From: JAFALX01 sp050734185
Lineage (GTDB): Bacteria; Chloroflexota; Dormibacteria; Aeolococcales; Aeolococcaceae
Direction: 5' to 3'
Length of the DNA stretch: 16,258 nucleotides
Assembly: GCA_050734185.1 (NCBI GenBank)
Contig: JBOHUE010000038.1
Location: forward strand, 1-16,258
Within the stretch, counting starts at the first letter, position 1. Every line of letters begins with the position of its first letter. Shown piece by piece: positions 6,205 through 13,348 of the stretch. Below the pieces are notes generated by a model. The model saw only the letters and a program-made list of their open reading frames with translations. It did not search any database and had not been told where the DNA came from. The position numbers were made by a program, and so were the translations under genes.

Positions 6205-6926
6205 CGCGCCGTTCCACGCACGCGCGACATCATCGACGTCACCGGGATGGGTGAGAAGTTCGTGTCGCGATCGTCGGCGTCGACGCCCTCCCATCGCTTG
6301 AGGACGCTGACGATCGCGTACGTCAGTGGCGTTGCCGCGATCTCGTACGCCACCTTCAGGAGCCACACGTCGCGGATGATGACCAGCAACAGGGACCAGG
6401 GTTGCACGCCCGCGAACGCGATGGAGATGAACACCGCGCTGTCCACACCCTGGCCGATGAGTGTCGAGCCGATGGTGCGCGTCCACAGGAACCGTCCACG
6501 AGTGAACACCTTGAGCCGCGCGAGCACGAACGAGTTGAGGAACTCGCCGCAGAGGTAGGCCACCAGCGACGCCAGCACCAGGCGCGGCGTCTGCCCGAGA
6601 ATGCGTGCGTAGGCGGTCTGGTCGGGGTAGTGCGAGTCGGCGGGGATGGCGATCGCCGCAGCGACGAACAGCACCACGACGATGTTGGCGAGGAACCCCG
6701 TCCAGATGACTGCGCGCGCGGTCGAGTAGCCCCACACCTCGGTGAGCACGTCGCCGAAGAGATACGCCAGCGGGAAGATCACGATCGCCGCCGGCGCCAC
6801 CAGCGGGCCGATGTCTGCGACCTTGACCGCGATGATGTTCGACGTGATCAGCGCTGCCACGAACAGCGCGGACACGGTCAGGAGCGCCGGGCTCGGGGTG
6901 CGCAACTGCTTGGTTGTCTCCGCCAT
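6201..6926 (-). CDS. yhhQ: Queuosine-precursor transporter, VUT/YhhQ family
   Basis: A 241-residue membrane protein with about six hydrophobic segments. It imports preQ0 (or preQ1) in characterised relatives. Family motifs are FPLAYLFGDVLTEVWGY (51-67), GEFLNSFVLARLK (127-139), RTIGSTLIGQGVDSAVF (150-166) and LKVAYEIAATPLTYAIV (190-206). It is followed by queF with an ATGA overlap, so imported preQ0 would be reduced at once. There is no Shine-Dalgarno before the ATG; instead TACCCT ends 8 bases upstream, which suggests leaderless transcription. The upstream lipoprotein gene ends only 6 bases away, so read-through is also likely. The polar tail after about residue 210 is unremarkable. Confidence 0.94.
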   Translation of the reverse strand: MAETTKQLRTPSPALLTVSALFVAALITSNIIAVKVADIGPLVAPAAIVIFPLAYLFGDVLTEVWGYSTARAVIWTGFLANIVVVLFVAAAIAIPADSHYPDQTAYARILGQTPRLVLASLVAYLCGEFLNSFVLARLKVFTRGRFLWTRTIGSTLIGQGVDSAVFISIAFAGVQPWSLLLVIIRDVWLLKVAYEIAATPLTYAIVSVLKRWEGVDADDRDTNFSPIPVTSMMSRVRGTAR

Positions 6927-6932
6927 GCGCGG

Positions 6933-7517
6933 CTAGGGTAGAACGGTCGAGAGCTTGTCCACCGACGTCTGGATCAGCGACCGCAGGCTGTTGGGGCCGG
7001 CCTGGGTGCCGGCCGGGAGCAGCTGGATGATGACGCTCACGTACTTGTCCAGCTGCACCGCCTCCACGGCGAGGTCGGACGGCGTCTGCGTGATCGCGTA
7101 CGAGAACGAGTATGTGCCCAGGTCGTCCTTAACGCCGGGGCTCGGCGCGTCGCTGCATGACTGCGACGCCGTGAAGTAATGCGTGATGAAGTCGTTCGCG
7201 TGCTGAGCGGTGTCGAAGCCGCCCACGACGTTGCCGTAGATGCGGCCGGAGACCGCCTGCACCTCGCTCTTGTACTGCTGCACCAGACCGGCGCTCGTGC
7301 TGGGCGAGCATTTGGTCGCCGTGAGGTCGGGCACGTCGGTGGGGCTGCGCACGGTGGCGCCGTCGGCGAAGTCCGCGGTCGTGAGCGTCGCGGACTGGAG
7401 CGCGATGCTCGTGGACGTCGGTGCGGCGGACGGCCGCGGTGTGCCCGTCGCCGCCGGCGACCCGCCGCATGCGACCGCCGCGCACAAGATCAGCGGGCCC
7501 AGGGCGAGCGGCACCAT
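6933..7517 (-). CDS. Small secreted lipoprotein, sensor-like domain (function unknown)
   Basis: A 194-residue protein with a hydrophobic signal (PLALGPLILCAAVAC) and a probable lipidation cysteine at C17, followed by a low-complexity Ser/Thr/Pro/Ala linker to about residue 40. The folded part (41-194) has two cysteines, C70 and C121, that could form a disulfide, and a mixed helix/strand pattern with a long C-terminal helix (PNSLRSLIQTSVDKLS). This loosely resembles the extracellular sensor domains of the PknH type in actinobacteria, but I cannot confirm it. The ATG at 7517 is chosen because GAGGT lies 6 bases before it and the signal peptide starts there; the longer open frame upstream runs into the divergent gene. 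It sits just before the YhhQ-queF pair on the same strand. Confidence 0.72.
   Translation of the reverse strand: MVPLALGPLILCAAVACGGSPAATGTPRPSAAPTSTSIALQSATLTTADFADGATVRSPTDVPDLTATKCSPSTSAGLVQQYKSEVQAVSGRIYGNVVGGFDTAQHANDFITHYFTASQSCSDAPSPGVKDDLGTYSFSYAITQTPSDLAVEAVQLDKYVSVIIQLLPAGTQAGPNSLRSLIQTSVDKLSTVLP
6935..6940 (-). promoter_or_regulatory. -10-like TACCCT for leaderless expression of the YhhQ gene
   Basis: On the minus strand TACCCT is followed by 8 bases and the ATG, which matches the TANNNT-plus-short-gap layout of leaderless promoters in high-GC bacteria. The same spacing (TAAGCT, 8 bases, ATG) precedes the carboxypeptidase gene at 12343. The element lies in the last codons of the lipoprotein gene. 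No -35 is evident. Confidence 0.35.
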
Positions 7518-7535
7518 TACTGACCTCACTCGTCG

Positions 7536-7541
7536 ATGGTA
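7536..7541 (-). promoter_or_regulatory. -10-like TACCAT for the lipoprotein gene
   Basis: On the minus strand TACCAT lies 18 bases before the ATG, placing a start of transcription near 7529 and leaving a short leader with the GAGGT ribosome-binding site. The divergent TTG start of the solute-binding protein is only 36 bases from the lipoprotein start, so the promoters must overlap or extend into the coding sequences. No clear -35 or plus-strand -10 is visible. Confidence 0.25.
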
Positions 7542-7553
7542 TTGGAGGCTCGG

Positions 7554-9173
7554 TTGGCGATGCGAGGAGGAGCGACGCTCGCCCTGGCGGCGATCTCGCT
7601 TGGCTGCGTGGCGTGCAGCCCGTCGACGTCGTCGACCAGCCGGTCCGCGAGCACGGTGCTGCACGTCGACGTGTCCGATCTGCCGTCGCAGCTGGCCCCG
7701 GACAACCCCTGGTTCCTCGCCTCGAGCACCATGTGGGAGCCGCTGTACTCCTACACTCCCGGCCTGGGCTACGCGCCCGGGCTCGTGGACTCGCTCGACC
7801 ACACGCAGGACGACCTCACCTGGACGTTGCACGTGAGGCCCGACCTGAAGTGGTCCGACGGCCAGCCACTCGACGCGAACGACGTCGCGTATTCATTCCA
7901 CCATGCGATCGACCCGCGCAACGGCGTGAGCTACGCCTCCAATCTCATGCTCAGCGTCAAGGGCGCCGCTGCTGCCGAGGACGCCGATCCAATGCTGCCC
8001 GCGTCACAGATCCAGGGGCTCGTCGACGCCACAGGCATCCGCGTCCTGAACTCGACGACCGTGCAGATCGTGCTCGAGCATCCCGAAGTCGACCTCGAGC
8101 CGTTCCTGGCCTCGGCGTCGCTGTCGCCACTGCCGCAGCACGTGGTGGAGCGCACCGGCACCGCCAAGTTCGGCACCTCGCTCGCGAGCCTCGTCACCAG
8201 CGGCCCGTTCCTTCCTGCCAGCTTCGACCACAACAAGGGATTCACGCTCAAGCCCAACCCCCACTACTTCGGCCCGCAGCCGGCGCTGAAGGAGATCGAC
8301 GTCCGCGTCGTCTCCGGCGCCGATGACGCCAACTCGGACCTCAGGTCGGGCGCGGCGCAAATGACCGATCCCTTCGACCCCGTGTTCCTGGGTCAGTCGC
8401 CCGACGCGTACTTCTCGAGCCCGTTGTGGCACAGCGCCGCGTCCTTCGACATCCAGCCGATCGTTTTCAACGCGCAGTCGACCACGCTTCGCTCCGCGGA
8501 TGCGCGGCGAGCGTTTGCGGGCGCGATCAACCGCCAGGTCATCGCGGACGTTGCCCTCAGCAAGGATGCGAGCGCGGCCACCGCGTTCTTCCCGGTTGGG
8601 ACGCCGGGTGTTTCGGCCAACGTCGCGGTGCCCAGCCTGTCCGCGGCAGCGGCGGCTGCCGCGTTCTCGGCCGCCGGGATTACGCCCGGCACCCACATCA
8701 GGCTGCTGTACATCAACCAGGGCGCGGCCGCCAAGGTGGCCGCCGGCGTCGCGCATGACATCGGCGCGACGGGCCTGGCGGTCGACGTCGAGGCGGTCGC
8801 GCCGTCCGGCGTGTTCAGCAGGCTCATCAGCGGCAACTACGACGCGGTCATCGGGATGCACACCAGGCCGTTCTACCCATCGGCAACGTCGTTGCTCGAT
8901 GTCGCGTGGAATCTCGTCGCCGGCGCCTACGGCACCTGGCCGCCGGGCGATATCGGCGCAGCTATCACCACGCTGCAGGACACGACGGACCCGGCGACGC
9001 AGCCGGCGCAGACGCAGAGCGTCGCTCAGTCAATACTTCAAAGCGGTGCGTTCTCGCCATTGACGGTGGGCAAGCTCGGCTGGATGCAGTCGCCGCGCGT
9101 GACTGGCCTGACCATCGATAGCGTCGCGCTGAACCTCGAGCGCGTCCCATTCACGGGGGTGTCGGTGCACTGA
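7554..9173 (+). CDS. Family-5 extracellular solute-binding lipoprotein (peptide/nickel ABC type)
   Basis: About 539 residues. The N-terminal signal peptide (RGGATLALAAISLGCVACSP) has two candidate lipidation cysteines, C18 and C21. The body is SBP_bac_5-like: an opening pattern LAPDNPWFLASSTMWEPLYSYTP, then the family signature WTLHVRPDLKWSDGQPLDANDVAYSFHHAID, the SGPF...NPHYFG stretch of the ligand-binding lobe, and FNAQSTTLRSADARRAFAGAINRQVIADV. It should capture a peptide or similar ligand for an ABC importer, but no permease or ATPase gene is adjacent, so it is an orphan binding protein. The start is taken as TTG 7554 because GGAGG (7544-7548) lies 5 bases upstream; ATG 7536 would place the SD inside the gene, and ATG 7560 is a third option. 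Confidence 0.9.
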   Translation: MAMRGGATLALAAISLGCVACSPSTSSTSRSASTVLHVDVSDLPSQLAPDNPWFLASSTMWEPLYSYTPGLGYAPGLVDSLDHTQDDLTWTLHVRPDLKWSDGQPLDANDVAYSFHHAIDPRNGVSYASNLMLSVKGAAAAEDADPMLPASQIQGLVDATGIRVLNSTTVQIVLEHPEVDLEPFLASASLSPLPQHVVERTGTAKFGTSLASLVTSGPFLPASFDHNKGFTLKPNPHYFGPQPALKEIDVRVVSGADDANSDLRSGAAQMTDPFDPVFLGQSPDAYFSSPLWHSAASFDIQPIVFNAQSTTLRSADARRAFAGAINRQVIADVALSKDASAATAFFPVGTPGVSANVAVPSLSAAAAAAAFSAAGITPGTHIRLLYINQGAAAKVAAGVAHDIGATGLAVDVEAVAPSGVFSRLISGNYDAVIGMHTRPFYPSATSLLDVAWNLVAGAYGTWPPGDIGAAITTLQDTTDPATQPAQTQSVAQSILQSGAFSPLTVGKLGWMQSPRVTGLTIDSVALNLERVPFTGVSVH

Positions 9174-9221
9174 GCCGGCTCGACGGTCCGACGACGTTCG
9201 GCGCTCCCACATCCGTGCTGC

Positions 9222-9227
9222 TAGCAT
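9222..9227 (+). promoter_or_regulatory. -10-like TAGCAT before the VOC gene
   Basis: The 97-base gap 9174-9270 holds a short perfect palindrome GAGCCGGCTC (9172-9181) spanning the SBP stop, this TAGCAT, and GGAGG at 9254-9258. Transcription from here would start near 9234 and give a leader of about 37 bases. The palindrome has no loop or T-tract and is not a convincing terminator. Confidence 0.3.
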
Positions 9228-9270
9228 CGCGTGGCCACAGGGCAAATTGAGGTGGAGGTCCGAACCAACG

Positions 9271-9648
9271 ATGCTTGCCAATGCCAACTATCACGCGACG
9301 CTTCCCGCCAGCGACTTCGAGCGGGCCAAGGCTTTCTACGCCGAGAAGCTCGGGCTCACGCCGTCGAGCGACGTGCCCGGGGGAGCCTTCTACGAGAGCA
9401 ACGGAACGCGATTCCTGCTGTTTCCGTCCGGGGGTGTTGCGTCCGGTACGCACACGCAGCTGGGATTCACGGTCGATGACATCGCAGCGACGGTGAACGA
9501 TCTCAAGCAGCGCGGCGTGCAGTTCGAGACGTACGACTTCCCGGGCTTCGACAAGGCCACCGGCATCTCTTCGGCCGGCGGCGTCCAGTCAGCGTGGCTC
9601 AAGGACAGCGAGGGCAACCTGCTCGGGATCGTGCAGCTGCCGGGCTGA
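9271..9648 (+). CDS. VOC (glyoxalase/bleomycin-resistance fold) family protein
   Basis: A 125-residue protein with the paired beta-alpha-beta-beta-beta modules of the vicinal-oxygen-chelate fold: NANYHATLPASDFERAKAFYAEKLG (first module), THTQLGFTVDDIAATVNDLKQRGV (second) and the closing WLKDSEGNLLGIVQL. Possible metal ligands are H8, H61 and E114; the fourth ligand of glyoxalase I is not obvious, so the reaction is unknown. It may be a dioxygenase-like, lyase or binding protein. ATG 9271 is preferred over TTG 9247 because GGAGG at 9254-9258 would lie inside the longer version; the 12-base spacing is long. It converges on clpB with a 6-base gap. Confidence 0.88.
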   Translation: MLANANYHATLPASDFERAKAFYAEKLGLTPSSDVPGGAFYESNGTRFLLFPSGGVASGTHTQLGFTVDDIAATVNDLKQRGVQFETYDFPGFDKATGISSAGGVQSAWLKDSEGNLLGIVQLPG

Positions 9649-9658
9649 GGAGACTCAG
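9645..9658. other. Small dyad across two convergent stop codons (CTGAG-GAGA-CTCAG)
   Basis: A perfect 5-base inverted repeat with a 4-base loop covers the TGA of the VOC gene and the TGA of clpB on the other strand. It could act as a weak two-way 3'-end hairpin, but it lacks a T-tract on either side and is short. Part of the symmetry follows simply from two facing TGA codons. Confidence 0.3.
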
Positions 9659-12297
9659 ACTTCGATCGGCTCGGTTTCGATCGGCGCGGATTCTCCGAGC
9701 CCGCCGCTGATGGAAAGCTGGTCGCCGTCGGCGCGCACGTCGATCACGTCGCCCTCGCGGAAGCGTCCTTCGAGGATCGCCATCGCGATCGGGTCCTCGA
9801 GCTTGCGCTGGATGAGCCGCTTCAGCGGACGCGCACCGTACGTCGGGTCGTAGCCGTCGCGCGCGAGCAGGTCCAGCGCCGTGTCCTCGACGTTGAGCAG
9901 GAGCTTGCGCGCGTCGAGTCGCAGTGACAGACCGCGCAGCTGGATCGACACGATCTGGCGCAACTGCTCAGGATCGAGCCGCGAGAACAGGATGATGTCG
10001 TCGACGCGGTTGAGGAACTCGGGCCGGAACTGCTGTCGCAGCTCGACGAGCACGGCGTCACGTACCCGATCCCACTGCTCCGGCGACGGGTTGTCCGGCA
10101 CCTCCGCGATCAGATGCGAGCCGATGTTGCTCGTCATGATGATGACGGCGTTGCGGAAGTCGACGGTGCGGCCCTGACCGTCGGTGAGACGGCCCTCGTC
10201 GAGCAGCTGCAGCAGCACGTTGAACACGTCGCCGTGCGCCTTCTCGATCTCGTCCAGGAGCAGCACGGTGTACGGGCGACGCCGCACCGCCTCGGTGAGC
10301 TGACCGCCCTCCTCGTAGCCGACGTATCCGGGTGGCGCGCCGATGAGTCGTGACGTCGAGTACTTCTCCATGTACTCGCTCATGTCGATGCGCACCATCG
10401 CGCGCTCATCGTCGAAGAGCAGCTCCGCGAGCGCGCGCGCGAGCTCGGTCTTGCCAACGCCGGTGGGCCCCAGAAATATGAACGAGCCGATCGGCCGGTT
10501 GGGATCCGACAAGCCGGCGCGCGCGCGGCGCACCGCGTTGGCGACGGCGCCGATGGCGTCGTCCTGCCCGACCACGCGCGTGTGCAGGTCCTGCTCCATG
10601 CGCAGCAGCTTCTGCATCTCCCCCTCGAGCATCTTGCTCACCGGGATGCCGGTCCACGTGGACACGACGCGCGCGATGTCCTCTTCGGTCACCTCCTCCT
10701 TGAGCAGCGGGCTGTCGCCCTGCAGCTCGACAAGACGCGCCTGCTCCTGCTCGAGCCCGCGCTCGAGCTCGATGAGCTGGCCGTACTTGAGCTCTGCGGC
10801 GTGCTGGAAGTCGGCCGCGCGCTCGGCGCGCTCCGCCTCGTGCTTCACCTGCTCGATGCGCTCCTTGAGCTCCTGGATCGCGGTGATCGCGCCCTTCTCC
10901 TGCTCCCAGCGACTGCGCAGAGCGGTCGCCGTCTCCTGCAGGTCGGCGAGCTCCTTCTCCAGCGCATTCAGGCGGTCGCGCGACGCGGTGTCGGTCTCCT
11001 TCTTCAATGCCTCGCGCTCGATCTCGAGCTGGCGGATCTCGCGCTCGACGACGTCGAGCTCGGTGGGCAGCGAGTCGATCTCGATGCGAAGCCGCGACGC
11101 GGACTCGTCAACGAGGTCGATCGCCTTGTCGGGCAGAAACCGATCGGTGATGTATCGATCGCTCAACACTGCTGCCGACACGATCGCGGAGTCCGTGATG
11201 CGCACGCCGTGGTGCACCTCATAGCGCTCCTTGAGGCCGCGCAGGATGCTGATCGTGTCCTCAACCGACGGGGGGTTGACCAGCACCGGCTGGAAGCGGC
11301 GCTCGAGCGCAGCGTCCTTCTCGATGCGCTTGCGGTACTCGTCGAGTGTTGTGGCGCCGATGGTGCGCAGCTCGCCGCGCGCCAGTGCCGGCTTGAGCAT
11401 GTTGCCCGCGTCCATCGCACCCTCTGCGGCACCCGCGCCGACGAGCGTGTGCAGCTCGTCGATGAAGAGGACGACCTGACCGTTGGAGCCCGTGACCTCT
11501 TTCAGCACCGCCTTGAGCCGGTCCTCGAACTCACCGCGATACTTGGCGCCGGCGACGAGTGAGCCGAGGTCCAGCGCGATAACGCGCTTGTCCTTCAGCC
11601 CTTCGGGGACGTCGCCGCTGGCGATGCGTTGCGCCAGCCCCTCAACGATCGCCGTCTTGCCGACGCCTGGCTCGCCGATGAGCACGGGGTTGTTCTTGGT
11701 CCGGCGCGACAGCACCTGGATCACGCGGCGCACCTCGTCGTCGCGGCCGATGACCGGGTCGAGCTTGCCGCGCCGAGCCGCGTCGGTGAGATCGCGGCCG
11801 TACTTCTCGAGCGCCTGGTACTTGTCCTCGGGGTTTGCGTCGGTGACACGCTGCGACCCGCGCACGGCCTCGAGCGTCCCGTACACGCGGTCGCGCGTGA
11901 CGCCCGCGTCCTGCAGCAGACGCGTGGCCTCGCCGCCGGGCTGGGCCAGGATGCCGAGCAGCAGGTGCTCGGTGGAAACGTACTCATCGTTGAGGCGCGC
12001 CATCTCGTCGAACGCCGACATGAGCACGGCGCGAAGCTGGGCGCCCACCTGGGGCTCGCCGCCGCCGACCTGCTTGGGCCGGTTGTCGAGGATCGCGCGC
12101 AGGCGGGCCGCGAGCGGGCCGGGCGCCACCTCGAGGCGTTGCAGCAGCGTCGGGATCAGCCCCTCCTGCTGCTCCAGCAGGGCCAGCAGCAGGTGTTCGG
12201 GCTCGACCGTGGCGTGTTGCAGCAGCTGTGCGGCCTGCTGTGCCGCCTGCAACGCTTCCTGGGATCGCTCGGTGAATCGGTCCAGTCGCACACGCAC
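9655..12297 (-). CDS. clpB: ATP-dependent disaggregase ClpB (Hsp104 family)
   Basis: An 880-residue chaperone that works with DnaK to extract polypeptides from aggregates. Order: Clp N domain with two repeats (about 1-150); AAA1 with Walker A GEPGVGKT (208-215), pore loop KYRG (252-255) and Walker B VVLFIDE (275-281); a long coiled-coil middle domain (about 405-525) that marks ClpB rather than ClpA or ClpC; AAA2 with Walker A GPTGVGKT (610-617), pore loop GYVG (657-660) and Walker B TVLLLDE (677-683); and a C-terminal D2-small domain with an acidic tail. No ClpP-binding loop is expected. The start is GTG 12297 or, two codons later, GTG 12291, which would give the family-typical MRLDRFTERSQEALQ. 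No Shine-Dalgarno is seen. I found no CIRCE or HAIR heat-shock operator in the 45-base gap to the divergent gene. Confidence 0.97.
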   Translation of the reverse strand: MRVRLDRFTERSQEALQAAQQAAQLLQHATVEPEHLLLALLEQQEGLIPTLLQRLEVAPGPLAARLRAILDNRPKQVGGGEPQVGAQLRAVLMSAFDEMARLNDEYVSTEHLLLGILAQPGGEATRLLQDAGVTRDRVYGTLEAVRGSQRVTDANPEDKYQALEKYGRDLTDAARRGKLDPVIGRDDEVRRVIQVLSRRTKNNPVLIGEPGVGKTAIVEGLAQRIASGDVPEGLKDKRVIALDLGSLVAGAKYRGEFEDRLKAVLKEVTGSNGQVVLFIDELHTLVGAGAAEGAMDAGNMLKPALARGELRTIGATTLDEYRKRIEKDAALERRFQPVLVNPPSVEDTISILRGLKERYEVHHGVRITDSAIVSAAVLSDRYITDRFLPDKAIDLVDESASRLRIEIDSLPTELDVVEREIRQLEIEREALKKETDTASRDRLNALEKELADLQETATALRSRWEQEKGAITAIQELKERIEQVKHEAERAERAADFQHAAELKYGQLIELERGLEQEQARLVELQGDSPLLKEEVTEEDIARVVSTWTGIPVSKMLEGEMQKLLRMEQDLHTRVVGQDDAIGAVANAVRRARAGLSDPNRPIGSFIFLGPTGVGKTELARALAELLFDDERAMVRIDMSEYMEKYSTSRLIGAPPGYVGYEEGGQLTEAVRRRPYTVLLLDEIEKAHGDVFNVLLQLLDEGRLTDGQGRTVDFRNAVIIMTSNIGSHLIAEVPDNPSPEQWDRVRDAVLVELRQQFRPEFLNRVDDIILFSRLDPEQLRQIVSIQLRGLSLRLDARKLLLNVEDTALDLLARDGYDPTYGARPLKRLIQRKLEDPIAMAILEGRFREGDVIDVRADGDQLSISGGLGESAPIETEPIEV

Positions 12298-12328
12298 AAT
12301 TTACCCAGTCACCGCGCCCGGTAATCGG

Positions 12329-12335
12329 TAAGCTA
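12329..12335. promoter_or_regulatory. Shared near-symmetric -10 element for clpB and the carboxypeptidase gene
   Basis: TAAGCTA reads as TAAGCT on plus (12329-12334) and TAGCTT on minus (12330-12335), so overlapping -10 hexamers face both ways. On plus, 8 bases separate it from the ATG at 12343, so that mRNA would be leaderless. On minus it would give clpB a leader of about 26 bases. A direct repeat CGGTAA-t-CGGTAA lies alongside (12319-12331). No strong -35 is visible on either strand. Confidence 0.4.
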
Positions 12336-12342
12336 GCGCCCG

Positions 12343-13347
12343 ATGCGCCTTCCCACGTCCAGGTGGACGATTGCAGGGGCCGGCGCGATCGTCATAGTCC
12401 TGTTGGCGACGCTGATCCTGGTGCGCGTGACCGACCATCCGGTGGCGGCACGGACCGGAGTGGCATCGAACGCAGCGGTCGCGGCCGACGGGCTCCACGC
12501 GCCCTGGTACGGCCTCAAGGTCCTTGGCGGCGACCACTCATTCACCGGGTCGCCGGCGGCGGCCGCGCCGCCGAACACGGCGGCCGCAGGCATCCTGGTC
12601 GACGACGACACGCATCGCATTCTGTGGGCGAGCAACGCGCACACGCAGCTCGCGCCGGCGAGCACGATCAAGCTGCTGACAACAATGGTCGTGCTGGAGA
12701 ACTACAGTCCCGACACGCTGATCACGGCGACGCCTGATGGGCTCTTCACGGCCGGCGACGAGACAAAGATGTACATCGAGCCGGGTGACAAGCTCACGGT
12801 GCAGGAGCTGCTCACCGGTCTGCTCATGGTCAGCGCCAACGATGCGGCCGACGTGCTCGCCGTCGAAACGGTGGGCCTGCAGAAGTTCGTCGCAGCCATG
12901 AACGCGCAGGCGGACGCGCTCGGATTGAAGGACACGCACGCCACTTCCCCGGTGGGACTGGACGACGACGGCATGTATTCGTCGGCGTACGATCTCGCGG
13001 TGCTGGCCTCGACCGATTACAGCCAATGGCCGCTGTTTCGCACCATCGTTGGCACGCAGGAGACGGATCTGCCGGCCAGCGACCTGCACGGCGACTTCAC
13101 CCTCACCAACGTGAACCAGCTCCTCACCATGTACCCGGCCGCGGTCGGCATCAAGACGGGCTACACCGGCAACGCCGGCAACTGCCTCGTCAGCATGGCC
13201 ATGCGCGACGGGCACCGGCTGATCAGCGTGCTGCTCAACGAGCCGAACCAGATCTTCGCGACGTCGCGCGCACTGCTCGACTGGGGCTTCACCCAGGAGG
13301 GATTGCCCACGCAGCTGCCGACACCACCGCCGGCGCCGGCGCACTGA
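12343..13347 (+). CDS. D-alanyl-D-alanine carboxypeptidase (DacA/PBP5-type, S11 family)
   Basis: A 334-residue membrane-anchored serine peptidase that trims the terminal D-Ala from peptidoglycan stem peptides outside the cell. One N-terminal transmembrane helix (10-28) is followed by an Ala-rich linker, then the penicillin-binding catalytic triad of motifs: S107-T-I-K110 in ASTIK, S164-A-N166 in SANDAAD, and K271-T-G in IKTGYTGNAGNC. The C terminus ends in a Pro-rich tail (PTPPPAPAH) without the membrane-binding amphipathic helix of E. coli PBP5, so anchoring is probably through the N-terminal helix. The start is ATG 12343, 8 bases after a -10-like TAAGCT and without an SD, consistent with a leaderless transcript. 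The MBL-fold gene follows one base after its stop. Confidence 0.95.
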   Translation: MRLPTSRWTIAGAGAIVIVLLATLILVRVTDHPVAARTGVASNAAVAADGLHAPWYGLKVLGGDHSFTGSPAAAAPPNTAAAGILVDDDTHRILWASNAHTQLAPASTIKLLTTMVVLENYSPDTLITATPDGLFTAGDETKMYIEPGDKLTVQELLTGLLMVSANDAADVLAVETVGLQKFVAAMNAQADALGLKDTHATSPVGLDDDGMYSSAYDLAVLASTDYSQWPLFRTIVGTQETDLPASDLHGDFTLTNVNQLLTMYPAAVGIKTGYTGNAGNCLVSMAMRDGHRLISVLLNEPNQIFATSRALLDWGFTQEGLPTQLPTPPPAPAH

Positions 13348-13348
13348 C

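Noticed and set aside
6205..6735. A longer N-terminal extension of QueF
   Set aside because: Upstream in-frame codons lie inside the YhhQ gene and have no QueF-like sequence; the ATG at 6204 gives the usual short QueF with an ATGA overlap.
7536..7538. ATG 7536 as the start of the solute-binding protein
   Set aside because: It would put the strong GGAGG at 7544-7548 inside the gene and add charged residues ahead of the signal peptide. TTG 7554 has that SD at ideal spacing.
10343..12331. Ser/Arg/Leu-rich plus-strand open frames antisense to clpB
   Set aside because: Composition is biased and no motif is seen; they mirror the strongly conserved ClpB frame.
12298..12342. CIRCE, HAIR or CtsR heat-shock operators before clpB
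   Set aside because: No TTAGCACTC-N9-GAGTGCTAA, CTTGAGT-N7-ACTCAAG or CtsR heptad repeat is present in the gap.
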